Assembly (NCBI GenBank): GCA_027493545.1
Contig: JAOSKR010000002.1
Location: 620,001-684,000 of the forward strand
Source of the DNA: Roseovarius sp.
GTDB lineage: Bacteria; Pseudomonadota; Alphaproteobacteria; Rhodobacterales; Rhodobacteraceae
Reading direction: 5' to 3'
Length of the DNA stretch: 64,000 nucleotides
A program made the position numbers and the translations under genes. Of this stretch, positions 38,790 through 47,958 are shown piece after piece (position 1 is the first letter of the stretch; each line of letters starts with the position of its first letter). The notes under the pieces were generated by a model. The model did no database searches and was not told the DNA's origin. It was given only the letters and a program-made list of their open reading frames with translations.

Positions 38790-39830
38790 ATGGCCGACAT
38801 CGAATTCCGCACGATCTACATGAAAAAACGGTTTCCGCTGGCGATCAGCCGGGGCGTCATCGAGGGCGCCGAAGCCCTCTTTGTCAGCGTCACCGAGAAC
38901 GGCGTTACCGGCTGGGGCGAGGTCGCGCCGGGCGCCACCGAAGGGGCGGCCAGCGCGGCCGAGGCCGAGGCGATGCTGACGGAATTCTGCGGGTCCGGCG
39001 TGGATACGGACGCGATCCACGACACCTGGGAGCGCGCGCGGGCAGCGGGGGTGGCGCCCTGCGCGATGGCCGGGCTCGACATGGCGCTTTGGGATCTCAA
39101 GGCCAAGCGCGCGGGTATGCCGCTTTACCGCCTGCTGGGGCTGGCGCGGCGCGGGGTGCCAAGCTCGCTGACCGTGGGCATCAACCCGCCCGAGGTGGTG
39201 CGCGAGCGGGTGCCGATGCTGCTGGAAAGGGGCGCGCGCGCGCTCAAGATCAAGCTCGGCGCGCCGGCGGGGATCGATGCCGACAAGGGGATGTATTCGG
39301 CCGTCCTGCAGGCGGTGGGCAGCGCGGATGTGGCGCTCAGGGTCGACGCCAATGGCGGCTGGTCGCCCGAGGACGCGCGCGAGATGATGCGCTGGCTGGC
39401 CGAGCGGCGGGCCGAATATGTCGAACAGCCGCTGGTGCGCGGGGCCGAGGACGCGCTGCCGGCGCTCTTTCGCGACCGGCCGCTGCCGATCTTTCTCGAT
39501 GAAAGCTGCCGCATGGCGTCGGACATTCCCGGTTTCGCCGACCGGGTCGACGGGGTGAACCTCAAGCTGATGAAATGCGGCGGCATCACCGAGGCGCTGA
39601 GGATCGTCGCCACCGCCCGCGCGCACGGGCTCAAGACGATGATCGGCTGCATGGGGGAAAGCTCGGTCTCGATCGCCGCCGGGGCGTCACTGGCGGCGCT
39701 TTTCGACCATATCGACCTCGATTCCCATCTCAACCTCGACCCCGACCCGGCCGCCGGCGCGCCGTTTCAGGATGGCGTCACGCTGCCCGAGGACCGGCCC
39801 GGACACGGAGGCGCGCTGCGCGATGCTTGA
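38790..39830 (+). CDS. dgcA: Enolase-superfamily N-acetyl-D-glutamate racemase (DgcA type)
   Basis: A 346-residue enolase-superfamily enzyme of the kind often called dipeptide epimerase. Catalytic groups visible are Lys in LKIKLG, the metal ligands in LRVDANGG, EYVEQP and FLDESC, and the second Lys in LKLMKCGG, with MIGCMGESS after. Adjacency to a DUF1611 gene (overlapping by eight bases) is the arrangement described for the marine D-glutamate pathway, where DgcN acetylates D-Glu and DgcA racemises N-acetyl-D-Glu. On sequence alone, dipeptide epimerase remains possible. Starts one base after the preceding stop codon. Confidence 0.8.
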   Translation: MADIEFRTIYMKKRFPLAISRGVIEGAEALFVSVTENGVTGWGEVAPGATEGAASAAEAEAMLTEFCGSGVDTDAIHDTWERARAAGVAPCAMAGLDMALWDLKAKRAGMPLYRLLGLARRGVPSSLTVGINPPEVVRERVPMLLERGARALKIKLGAPAGIDADKGMYSAVLQAVGSADVALRVDANGGWSPEDAREMMRWLAERRAEYVEQPLVRGAEDALPALFRDRPLPIFLDESCRMASDIPGFADRVDGVNLKLMKCGGITEALRIVATARAHGLKTMIGCMGESSVSIAAGASLAALFDHIDLDSHLNLDPDPAAGAPFQDGVTLPEDRPGHGGALRDA

Positions 39831-40866
39831 GCCCGACCGCAGGATCGCGATCTATGCCGAGGCCACGCTCGGGCTGATCAACGCCAAGATGGCCGAGGGG
39901 ATCATCCGCTACGGGCGCAACCCGGTGGTCTGCGTGATCGACAGCCACGCCGCCGGAAGGCCGCTCAGTGAGCTGTGCAAGATCGACCGCGACATTCCCA
40001 TCGTTGCCACGCTCGACGAGGCGCTGGCGATGGGCGCGGAGGTGCTGGTTCTGGGCACCACGCCCTCGGGCGGGCGGGTGCCGCCCGAGTGGATGGCGAT
40101 GCTGGAGCAGGCGGTGGGCGCGGGGCTCTGTGTCGTCAACGGGCTGCATGACCGGCTGAACGATGTGCTCGGCGCGCGCCTGGCGCCGGGGCAGTGGATC
40201 TGGGACATCCGCACGCCGGTGGACGCGATGCCGCCCATCGCCATGGCCCGCGCCGCCGCACTGGCCAACATTCGCGTGGTGATGGTCGGTACCGACATGG
40301 CGGTGGGCAAGAAGACCGCGGGGCTCGAAATCTGCCGCGCGCTCGTTGCCTCGGGGCGCGACGCGGTGTTTCTGGCCACCGGCCAGAGCGGTATTGCCAT
40401 TACCGGCGCGGGCATCCCGCTCGACGCCTTCCGCGTCGATCACGCCGCCGGGGCGGTCGAGCGGCTGGTGCTGGAACATGCAGCCCGCGAGGTGCTGATC
40501 ATCGAGGGGCAGGGCTCGCTCCTGCATCCGGGCAGCACCGCGACGCTGCCCCTGATGCGCGGCAGCTGCGCCAACGCGCTGATCCTGTGCCACCGGGCGC
40601 GGATGACGCGGCTCGACACCTCGACCGACATCCGCATCCCGCCGCTGCGCGAGGTGATCGCGCTCAACGAGGCGGTGGCCGTGGCGGCGGGTGCGCTGAC
40701 GCGCGCGCGGGTGGTCGGTGTCGCGCTCAACACCCGCGATCTGGCCGAAGCCGAGGCGCAGGGCGAGATCGCGGCCGTCGCCGCCGAGACCGGGCTGCCG
40801 GTCGCCGACCCGGTGCGCTTTGGTGCCGGGCCGCTGGCCGAGGCGGTGGCCGCGGCGGGGGGCTGA
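39823..40866 (+). CDS. dgcN: DUF1611-family N-acetyltransferase (DgcN type)
   Basis: A 347-residue protein of the DUF1611 family; members paired with the enolase-type DgcA acetylate D-glutamate. Features are an N-terminal Rossmann-like part (RRIAIYAEATLGLINAKMAE, VLVLGTTPSGGRVPPEW) and a P-loop-like segment (VGTDMAVGKKTAGLEICRAL, around residue 151) shared with dethiobiotin-synthetase-like folds. LIIEGQGSLLHPGS follows. The ATG start lies inside the end of dgcA, so the two are translationally coupled. This is the last gene of this transcription unit before a repeat-bearing gap. Confidence 0.82.
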   Translation: MLEPDRRIAIYAEATLGLINAKMAEGIIRYGRNPVVCVIDSHAAGRPLSELCKIDRDIPIVATLDEALAMGAEVLVLGTTPSGGRVPPEWMAMLEQAVGAGLCVVNGLHDRLNDVLGARLAPGQWIWDIRTPVDAMPPIAMARAAALANIRVVMVGTDMAVGKKTAGLEICRALVASGRDAVFLATGQSGIAITGAGIPLDAFRVDHAAGAVERLVLEHAAREVLIIEGQGSLLHPGSTATLPLMRGSCANALILCHRARMTRLDTSTDIRIPPLREVIALNEAVAVAAGALTRARVVGVALNTRDLAEAEAQGEIAAVAAETGLPVADPVRFGAGPLAEAVAAAGG

Positions 40867-41271
40867 GGGGCTGGCGCGGCATCCGAAACAGCGGCGGTCG
40901 GGCGCTGCCGCCGGACCGCCCGCGAAGGGGCGCGTGCGGCGTTTTCGTGCCGGCGCTGTCCCTCTGGAAGCGTGTTGCGTCTGATCATGTCCAATACCCG
41001 TCCCGGCCCTGGGCCGGACCTCCTTTCGCGATGGCGGGGCCCCGGGTCACGCCCGGGGCGGGTGGACAACCGATCAGGCGCGACGCGCCCTGGCCACAGC
41101 GATTGGCCGCAGGCATTGATTGGCCTTGGACAGACCGGAAAAACTTTCTACGGATGGGGACGCGAAAACTAATGCTTGAGCAACGGTGCCATTGTCGTTG
41201 AAACTGGGGCCGACCGCGTTCGCCGCGGCTGCCATCTCAACGACTTGATCAATCCCGGAGGAGATACCGAC
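40867..41271. other. Intergenic region with repeat element
   Basis: About 405 bases between dgcN and the TRAP transporter operon. 40968-41090 is a copy of the palindrome-ended repeat. Downstream of it, 41095-41265 is AT-richer and should hold the TRAP operon promoter. No gene seen. Confidence 0.5.
40968..41090. repeat. Palindrome-ended intergenic repeat (family A) copy 2
   Basis: Ends GCGTGTTGCGTCTGATC and GATCAGGCGCGACGCGC are inverted (14 of 17 match). The interior is closely similar to 25016-25140, including AATACCCGTCCCGGCC and GGGTGGACAACCGATCAG. Confidence 0.8.
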
Positions 41272-42273
41272 ATGAAATTCCTGACTGCTGCCGCTACCGC
41301 ACTGGCGCTGAGCGTCTCGGCCACCGCCGTTTCCGCCGCCTGCGACGATGGCGAGATCGTCGTCAAGTTCAGCCACGTCACCAACACCGACAAGCACCCC
41401 AAGGGCATCGCCGCCTCGCTGCTGGAAAAGCGCGTGAACGAGGAAATGGACGGCAAGATGTGCATGGAGGTCTACCCCAACTCCACGCTTTACGATGACA
41501 ACAAGGTGCTCGAGGCGATGCTGCAGGGCGACGTCCAGCTGGCCGCGCCGAGCCTGTCGAAATTCGAGAAATTCACCAAGAAGTTCCGCATCTACGATCT
41601 GCCCTTCATGTTCAAGAACATCGACGCGGTCGACGCGTTCCAGTCGTCCGACGCCGGGCAGGCGCTTCTGGACAGCATGCAGCGGCGCGGGCTGCAGGGG
41701 CTGGCCTACTGGCACAACGGCATGAAGCAGATGTCGGCCAACAAGCCGCTCCTGGTGCCCTCGGACGCCAGCGGGCTGAAGTTCCGCGTGCAGTCCTCGG
41801 ACGTGCTGGTCGCGCAGATGGAGGCAATCGGCGGCAGCCCGCAGAAGATGGCCTTCTCCGAGGTCTACGGCGCGCTGCAGCAGGGCGTCGTCGACGGGCA
41901 GGAGAACACCTGGTCGAACATCTACGGCAAGAAGTTCTTCGAGGTGCAGGACGGCATCACCGAGACCAACCACGGTGTCATCGACTATCTGGTGGTGGCC
42001 AGCGTCGACTGGCTCGACAGTCTCGACCCGGAGGTGCGTGACCAGTTCCTGACCATTGTTCACGAGGTCACCGAGGCCCGGAACAAGGAATCGACCGATG
42101 TCAACGAGGGCGCCAAGCAGGCGATCATCGACGCCGGCGGCACCGTGCGCCAGCTGACTGCCGACCAGCGCGCCGAGTGGGTCGAGGCGATGAAGCCGGT
42201 CTGGACGCAGTTCACCGACGACGTCGGGCAGGAGAACATCGACGCGGCCCAGGAAATCAACGCCAGCATGTAG
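41272..42273 (+). CDS. TRAP transporter substrate-binding protein (DctP family)
   Basis: A 333-residue periplasmic receptor. The signal peptide is MKFLTAAATALALSVSATAV, cleaved near VSAA-CDDG. Family motifs are VKFSHVTNTDKHPKGIAASL, FMFKNIDAVDAFQ, GLKFRVQSSDVLVAQMEAIG (with the carboxylate-binding Arg) and QGVVDGQENTWSNI. CCCGGAGGAG lies before the start. TRAP systems import organic acids and similar compounds with a sodium gradient; the ligand cannot be assigned. First gene of a dctPQM operon. Confidence 0.93.
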   Translation: MKFLTAAATALALSVSATAVSAACDDGEIVVKFSHVTNTDKHPKGIAASLLEKRVNEEMDGKMCMEVYPNSTLYDDNKVLEAMLQGDVQLAAPSLSKFEKFTKKFRIYDLPFMFKNIDAVDAFQSSDAGQALLDSMQRRGLQGLAYWHNGMKQMSANKPLLVPSDASGLKFRVQSSDVLVAQMEAIGGSPQKMAFSEVYGALQQGVVDGQENTWSNIYGKKFFEVQDGITETNHGVIDYLVVASVDWLDSLDPEVRDQFLTIVHEVTEARNKESTDVNEGAKQAIIDAGGTVRQLTADQRAEWVEAMKPVWTQFTDDVGQENIDAAQEINASM

Positions 42274-42371
42274 GCGACCGAGGTCCGGGTGCGCCGCGCG
42301 CGCACCCCGCCGGGCGGGCCCCGCAACGACGCGGCCCGCCCTTTTCCGAAGTATCGCGGGGGACGGGACGG

Positions 42372-43058
42372 ATGATGCACGGGCAAGGCCGCGGGACGGG
42401 CCTCGTGGACCGGATCGAGGAGACGGTGATTGCCGTGCTTCTGGGGCTGATGACGGCGATCACCTTCGCCAACGTCGTCGCCCGCTACGTCTTCAACTCC
42501 AATATCCTGTGGGCGCTGGAGCTGACGGTCTTCATGTTCGGCTGGCTGGTGCTGTTGGGCGCCTCCTATGCGGTCAAGAAACACAGCCACCTGGGCGTCG
42601 ACGCGATCATCAACATGACCACGCCGCCGGTGCGCCGGATGCTGGCACTGTTTTCGGTCGCCTGCTGCCTCGTCTTTTCGCTGCTCCTGCTCAAGGGGTC
42701 GTGGGATTACTGGGCGCCCTACGGCGAGCTGCCCCCCACTACCGGCCGCTGGTTTCCCACCGGGTTCGATCTCGGTGCCCGCGGACAGGGCTGGTACGAG
42801 GTGCAGGACATCCCGATGCCGGACATGCTGCGCTTCATCGAGGGCTGGCTCAACGAGGGCGAGGCATATGAGAAGATCCCCAAGGCAATCCCATACCTGG
42901 TGCTGCCGGTTTCGATGCTGCTGCTGATCTTGCGCTTCGGGCAGGCGGCGGTGGCGATCTGGCGCGGCGATCTCGACCGGCTGGTGGCCAGCCACGAGGT
43001 CGAGGACGAACTCGAGATGCTGCGTTCGCATTCGCGCAAGAGCGAAGGGGCCGACTGA
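42372..43058 (+). CDS. TRAP transporter small permease (DctQ family)
   Basis: A 228-residue membrane subunit with four hydrophobic segments (VIAVLLGLMTAITFANVVAR; ALELTVFMFGWLVLLGASYA). It has a soluble insert of about 60 residues (LPPTTGRWFPTGFDLGARGQ) between the third and fourth helices, larger than in typical DctQ. Two ATG codons in tandem (42372, 42375) are possible starts. Stop and dctM start overlap as TGATG. Confidence 0.9.
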   Translation: MMHGQGRGTGLVDRIEETVIAVLLGLMTAITFANVVARYVFNSNILWALELTVFMFGWLVLLGASYAVKKHSHLGVDAIINMTTPPVRRMLALFSVACCLVFSLLLLKGSWDYWAPYGELPPTTGRWFPTGFDLGARGQGWYEVQDIPMPDMLRFIEGWLNEGEAYEKIPKAIPYLVLPVSMLLLILRFGQAAVAIWRGDLDRLVASHEVEDELEMLRSHSRKSEGAD

Positions 43059-44431
43059 TGGAGGTGGCCCTTCTTTTCGTGATGGTGGTGGGGCTGATGC
43101 TCCTCGGGGTGCCGATCGCGGTGTCGCTGGGGCTCAGTTCGACGCTCTTCCTGCTGTGGTTCTCGCAAAGCTCGCTCGGCTCGATCGCGCAGACGCTGTT
43201 TTCCGCGTTCGAGGGCCATTTCACCCTGCTGGCGATCCCGTTCTTCATCCTCGCCTCGTCGTTCATGACCACCGGCGGCGTGGCGCAGCGGATCATCCGC
43301 TTTTCCATCGCCTGCGTCGGCCATCTGCGTGGCGGGTTGGCCATCGCCGGGGTCTTTGCCTGCATGCTCTTTGCGGCGCTGTCGGGCTCGTCGCCGGCCA
43401 CGGTGGTGGCGATCGGCTCGATCGTCATCGCCGGCATGCGCCAGGCCGGCTATAGTCGCGATTTCGCCGCCGGGGTGATCTGCAACGCCGGCACGCTGGG
43501 CATCCTGATCCCGCCCTCGATCGTGATGGTGGTCTATGCCGCCGCGGTCGAGGTGTCGGTGGGGCGGATGTTCATGGCCGGGGTCATTCCGGGCATCCTC
43601 GCCGGTGTCATGCTGATGGTGGCGATCTACGTCATGGCGCGGGTGCGCGACATGCCCAAGGGCGAATGGCGCGGCTGGCGCGAGATCGTGGCCTCGGGGC
43701 GCGACGCGGCCTGGGGCCTCTTTCTGATCGTGATCATCCTCGGCGGCATCTATGGCGGCATCTTCACCCCCACCGAAGCCGCGGCGGTGGCCGCCGTCTA
43801 TGCCTTCCTGATCGCCAGCTTCGTCTACAAGGACATGGGGCCGCTGGCGGCGTCGGATGGCACCAGCATCGCGCTGAGGCGCCGGCCCCTGGCGTTGGTG
43901 ACGGCGTTCTTCCACCGCGACACCCGCGACACGCTCTTCGAGGCCGGCAAGCTGACGGTGACGCTGATGTTCGTCATCGCCAATGCGCTGATCCTCAAGC
44001 ATGTGCTGACCGACGAGCAGATCCCCCAGAAGATCGCCAACGCGATGCTGGGCGCGGGGTTCGGGTCGGTGATGTTCCTGATCGTGGTCAACGTGATCCT
44101 GCTGATCGGCGGGCAGTTCATGGAGCCCTCGGGCCTGCTGGTGATCGTCGCGCCGCTGGTCTTTCCCATCGCCATCGAACTGGGGATCGACCCGATTCAC
44201 CTGGGCGTCGTGATGGTGGTGAACATGGAAATCGGGATGATCACGCCGCCGGTGGGGCTCAACCTCTTTGTCACTTCCGGCGTGGCGGGGATGTCGATGA
44301 TGGCGGTGGTGCGCGCGGCGCTGCCGTTCCTGGCCGTGCTCTTCGTCTTCCTGATCATCATCACCTACGTGCCGTGGATCTCGACGGTGCTGCCCAACAC
44401 CTTCATGGGGCCGGAGATCATCACCAAATGA
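43058..44431 (+). CDS. TRAP transporter large permease (DctM family)
   Basis: A 457-residue membrane protein that carries the transport pathway, with about 12 hydrophobic segments. Family features are LSGSSPATVVAIGSIVIAGM, GVICNAGTLGILIPPSIVMV, GGIFTPTEAAAVAAVYAF and VVNMEIGMITPPVGLNLFV. Ends 5 bases before a hairpin. The DctM proteins with long intracellular loops near residue 260-300, as here, are common in roseobacters. Confidence 0.94.
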   Translation: MEVALLFVMVVGLMLLGVPIAVSLGLSSTLFLLWFSQSSLGSIAQTLFSAFEGHFTLLAIPFFILASSFMTTGGVAQRIIRFSIACVGHLRGGLAIAGVFACMLFAALSGSSPATVVAIGSIVIAGMRQAGYSRDFAAGVICNAGTLGILIPPSIVMVVYAAAVEVSVGRMFMAGVIPGILAGVMLMVAIYVMARVRDMPKGEWRGWREIVASGRDAAWGLFLIVIILGGIYGGIFTPTEAAAVAAVYAFLIASFVYKDMGPLAASDGTSIALRRRPLALVTAFFHRDTRDTLFEAGKLTVTLMFVIANALILKHVLTDEQIPQKIANAMLGAGFGSVMFLIVVNVILLIGGQFMEPSGLLVIVAPLVFPIAIELGIDPIHLGVVMVVNMEIGMITPPVGLNLFVTSGVAGMSMMAVVRAALPFLAVLFVFLIIITYVPWISTVLPNTFMGPEIITK

Positions 44432-44436
44432 GATCG

Positions 44437-44458
44437 CCCGCACCGGCCCCGGTGCGGG
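44437..44458 (+). terminator. Hairpin after TRAP operon
   Basis: A perfect 22-base palindrome (10-base arms CCCGCACCGG/CCGGTGCGGG around CC) begins six bases after the dctM stop. There is no T run, so it may act as a rho-assisted terminator or a 3' end stabiliser. Confidence 0.5.
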
Positions 44459-44526
44459 CTGGTGCGGGCGCTCATGCCGGCGGCCGTCTCTGTCGCCCGG
44501 ATCGGGGTTTGATCGCCAAGTGCCCG

Positions 44527-44665
44527 GCGTGTGCTGCGTTCTTTTGAATTCATCCCCCGGCCCGCGAGCGGGCCGGGCATGCGCCCGCCGCATGGCGGGC
44601 GCATTCGCGCCCACCCGGGCGGGCGCATGCCATCTGGTCGCAGACGAGTGAATCCGCGCCGGTGC
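44527..44665. repeat. Composite palindromic repeat (family B) copy 2
   Basis: Contains two perfect hairpins: 44556-44577 (arms CCCGGCCCGC/GCGGGCCGGG) and 44581-44602 (arms GCGCCCGCC/GGCGGGCGC). A segment after them (ATTCGCGCCCACCCGGGCGG) resembles the elements near 21850 and 55530. Loose inverted similarity between its two ends. Non-coding. Confidence 0.6.
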
Positions 44666-44724
44666 AACACGCTAAACCGGCCCGAAATCGCGGCTCTCCC
44701 GTCCGGCGGATTTGACTGGAACCC

Positions 44725-45801
44725 TCAGGCGTCGGCAGCGCCGGAGGCGAGAAGGCGCGCCTCCCAGCCCTTGATCAGCGGCCTTGCGGCGCGCGGGGCC
44801 GAATTGCCCGCAAGGTCCGGGAAAAGCTCCAGCAACTCGTTGCGGCTTTGCTCCGACAGCGCATCGAGGGTCATCGGCCCGGGCAGGAAGCTCTCGGTGG
44901 CCAGCCCGTCGGCAAAGACGATCTCGTGGCGGTCGAACAGGAAGTGGATGTAGGTGACGCTCTGGACGTCCCAGGCCGGCGCGATGTTCTGGCGGTCGAC
45001 CAGGTGGCAGGCCGCGATCAGGCATTCGGCCTCGCCGAAATGCAGCTCCGCCCGCCAGCCGCCCACCATCAGCCGGTGCTGCGGCGACAACAGCATGTCG
45101 CGGTCGGGCCGGCCCGGCCCCAGCGCGCCGGCGCGCAGCCGGATCGGGCGCAGCCTCGGCGCGGCGGCCAGTTGCCCGGCCCCGAGCGTGACACGGCCCA
45201 GCCAGCGGATCGCCTGTGCGCCGTGGCCCAGCGTGGTGACGGTATCGCCCACCGCCAGCGTCTCGACCGGCACGCGCCCGCGCGGGGTGTCGATCAGGGT
45301 GCCGGGGGTGAAGCAGGGCACCACCAGATCGTCCACGGGGATGACCGGCTGGCCCGAGTCGCCGGGGCCCTCGTGCGCCGAGATCACGGTCAGCGGCTCG
45401 CCCACCGGCGGCCAGCCCTGGGGCGGCCCGATGAAGGCCAGCCCCTCGACGGTCGCGTAGGCGGGCGAGGAGTTGTTGACGTTGAAGCCGATGGCCTCGT
45501 AGGTGTTGCCGTCGCTGTCCTGCAGCACGATCCGGTACTCGGCCTCGACCACGGTGTTGTTGGAATAGCGCACACCGTCGATGGTCTGGGAGCCGGCAAG
45601 CCGCTGGTCGTCGTCGTTGTCGTCGAAGTTGGTGTCGCTGCCGCGGTCGCGGATCGCCACTTCCAGCCAGTCGTTGTTGTTGAGCGTGATGGTTTCGCCC
45701 ACCAGATGCGAGCCGTCGCCCTGGGTGATGCCGTCGAGGCTGACCCCGCCACTGACGGTGATGTTGGATTCCTCGAGAATCCAGACCGAATATCGTGCCA
45801 T
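44725..45801 (-). CDS. Hint-domain protein
   Basis: A 358-residue protein with a Hint_2 domain from about residue 160 (VPCFTPGTLIDTPRGRVPVE, TLAVGDTVTTLGHGAQAIRW) and an N-terminal beta-rich part (YSVWILEESNITVSGGVSLD, with an Asp-rich turn near residue 60). It shares the Hint core and the later segments LLSPQHRLMVGGW and HFLFDRHEIVFADGLATESF with the larger RTX protein at 25.3-27.7 kb. No RTX repeats and no signal peptide. The function of these Hint proteins is unknown; self-cleavage is possible. Confidence 0.85.
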   Translation of the reverse strand: MARYSVWILEESNITVSGGVSLDGITQGDGSHLVGETITLNNNDWLEVAIRDRGSDTNFDDNDDDQRLAGSQTIDGVRYSNNTVVEAEYRIVLQDSDGNTYEAIGFNVNNSSPAYATVEGLAFIGPPQGWPPVGEPLTVISAHEGPGDSGQPVIPVDDLVVPCFTPGTLIDTPRGRVPVETLAVGDTVTTLGHGAQAIRWLGRVTLGAGQLAAAPRLRPIRLRAGALGPGRPDRDMLLSPQHRLMVGGWRAELHFGEAECLIAACHLVDRQNIAPAWDVQSVTYIHFLFDRHEIVFADGLATESFLPGPMTLDALSEQSRNELLELFPDLAGNSAPRAARPLIKGWEARLLASGAADA

Positions 45802-46019
45802 GCTGCCTGCTCGCTCAAGCCCGTGTGCCGGGCGTTTATGATTGGAAAGACTTATACATTTCTTGCCGCCGCCGATCAATTACCGGAATTTTCGCGAACC
45901 GCGCGGCGTGGCATCCTTATCGCTTTGGGCTTGCACAGGACCGGGGCCGCACCTAGAAGGGCCCCTGATTTTGACCGCCGCGGGCGCCCCCGCGGCCAGA
46001 TGCGATGGATGAGGACGAC

Positions 46020-47350
46020 ATGCAGGTCACCGAGACCCGGAACGAAGGTCTGAGCCGCGCCTACAAGATGGTGCTGACGGCGCAGGAACTGGACGACAAG
46101 GTCGTTCAAAAGCTCAAGGAGGCCCAGCCCGAGATCGAGATGAAGGGCTTTCGCAAGGGCAAGGTGCCGCTGCCGCTGCTGAAGAAGCAGTTCGGCTCCC
46201 GGGTGCTGGGCGAGGCCATGCAGGAGGCGGTCGATGGCGCCATGAGCGCGCATTTCGTCGAAAGGGCGAACGTCCGGCCGGCGAGCCGCGGGTCAAGATG
46301 CTCAACGAGGACTGGAAGGAGGGCGACGACGTCGAGGTCGAGATGGCTTACGAGGCGCTGCCCGAGGTGCCCGACGTCGACTTCAAGGCCGTGAAGCTCG
46401 AGCGTCTCATCGCCAAGGCCGATGATGCCGCCGTCGACGAGGCATTGGGAAACCTCGCCGAGAGCGCGCAGAACTTCGCCGACCGGCGCAAGGGCAGCAA
46501 GGCCGGGGAGGGCGATCAGGTGGTGATCGACTTCGTCGGCCGGCTCGACGGCGAGCCGTTCGAGGGCGGCAGCGCCGAGGAGTTTCCGCTGGTGCTGGGG
46601 TCGGGCAGCTTCATTCCCGGGTTCGAGGATCAGCTGACGGGCGTGAAGGCCGACGAGGAAAAGGTTGTCACCGTGACCTTCCCCGAGGATTACCAGGCCG
46701 CGCACCTGGCCGGCAAGGAGGTGGAATTCACCTGCACCGTCAAGGCGGTGAAGGCGCCCGAGCCGGCCACGATCGACGACGAGCTGGCGCAGAAATACGG
46801 CGCCGAGAGCCTCGATGCGCTCAAGGAACAGATCCGCGAACGGCTGAACCAGGAATACGCCGGCGCGACGCGGGCGGTGATGAAACGCCAGCTGCTCGAT
46901 GCGCTCGACGGGATGGTGGATTTCGAGCTGCCCCCCTCGATGGTCGAAGCCGAGGCCAGGCAGATCGCCCACCAGCTGTGGCATGACGAGCATCCCGACG
47001 ATCACGGCCATGACCACCCCGAGATCGAGCCGACCGAAGAGCACGAGACCCTCGCCCGTCGGCGGGTGCGGCTGGGGCTTTTGCTGGCCGAGACCGGCCA
47101 GAAGGCCGAGGTCGAGGTGAGCGACGCCGAGATGACCCAGGCGGTGATGAGCCAGGCGCGCCAGTATCCCGGGCAGGAGCGCGAGTTCTTCGAGTTCGTG
47201 CAGCAGAACCCGCAGATGCGCCAGCAGCTGCGCGCACCGATCTTCGAGGACAAGGTGATCGACTATATCCTCGAACTGGCCGAGGTGACCGACCGGGAGG
47301 TCGGCAAGGACGACCTGCAAAAGGCGATCGAGGAACTGGACGAGGACTGA
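46020..47350 (+). CDS. tig: Trigger factor, interrupted by one base
   Basis: A ribosome-bound chaperone and prolyl isomerase of about 443 residues. The N-terminal ribosome-binding motif is [12 protein letters not shown]. One base must be added at 46261-46263 (an A run), after which the frame continues [20 protein letters not shown]. The FKBP-type domain includes [20 protein letters not shown] and [14 protein letters not shown]. The C-terminal helical arm is acidic, with an [13 protein letters not shown] His/Asp stretch near residue 325. GAGGAC precedes the start. A housekeeping chaperone; the break is almost certainly a sequencing error. Confidence 0.95.
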
Positions 47351-47406
47351 GGCGCCATTGCGGCGCCGGACGAGGACCGGCGCCCGGACAGGTGTCACGA
47401 AGAGCC

Positions 47407-47435
47407 AACGGCCGCCGGTTGCTCCGGCGGCCGTT
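47407..47435 (+). terminator. Hairpin terminator after trigger factor
   Basis: Arms AACGGCCGCCGG and CCGGCGGCCGTT are perfectly complementary around TTGCT and end in a short TTT. Located 57 bases after the stop codon. Confidence 0.7.
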
Positions 47436-47617
47436 TGCCGAGGGCCCCGGGCCCCGGGGCCGCCGGCCCGGTCGGGCAGGGGGCGCCCGGCAGGCGCGGG
47501 CCGGTTGCCAGCCCCGGCCCGGGACGTCATACGGAGTTGCGCTTCGGCGCCTTTGAACACGTGCGCAACATGCAATCGCGCCCGCCCCCGACGGCGGCGT
47601 GGCGGCCATCGGAGTTT

Positions 47618-47647
47618 TTGCTCGCATCGATCCGTGCGCTTTGCTAT
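47618..47647 (+). promoter_or_regulatory. Candidate tRNA-Leu promoter
   Basis: TTGCTC at 47618 and TGCTAT at 47642 with 18 bases between, ending 14 bases before the tRNA. Position fits; both boxes are imperfect. Confidence 0.35.
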
Positions 47648-47661
47648 TGAGCCGCGGCGAT

Positions 47662-47746
47662 GCGGGTGTGGCGAAATTGGTAGACGCACCAGATTTAGGT
47701 TCTGGCGCCGCAAGGCGTGGGGGTTCAAGTCCCTCCACCCGCACCA
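47662..47746 (+). tRNA. tRNA-Leu (anticodon UAG)
   Basis: Acceptor stem GCGGGTG/CACCCGC, anticodon stem CCAGA/TCTGG with loop TTTAGGT, a long variable arm typical of leucine tRNA, T-arm GGTTCAAGTCC and an encoded CCA end (47744-47746). Confidence 0.95.
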
Positions 47747-47958
47747 CACCCGAGGCCGGCTTGGATAAATTCGGTCACAGGTGGCCTCTCGGTGATGTTG
47801 GTCCGACGCCGCCGCGCGGCAGCGCATCCGGTCGCGATCGTGCCTTCCGACTGACCCTCCGACCACGCCAGAGACCGGCCCCGCCGCAACCCCGAACGGG
47901 AGATCGTGGTGAACCCTCCGATTTCTGGCGCGCGGCGCGCGATTTTGTGTCCGCGTGC

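Larger units (their letters stand above)
47351..47661. other. Intergenic region between tig and tRNA-Leu
   Basis: About 310 bases holding the trigger factor terminator and the tRNA-Leu promoter, listed separately. The middle part is very GC-rich and shows no gene. Confidence 0.5.
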
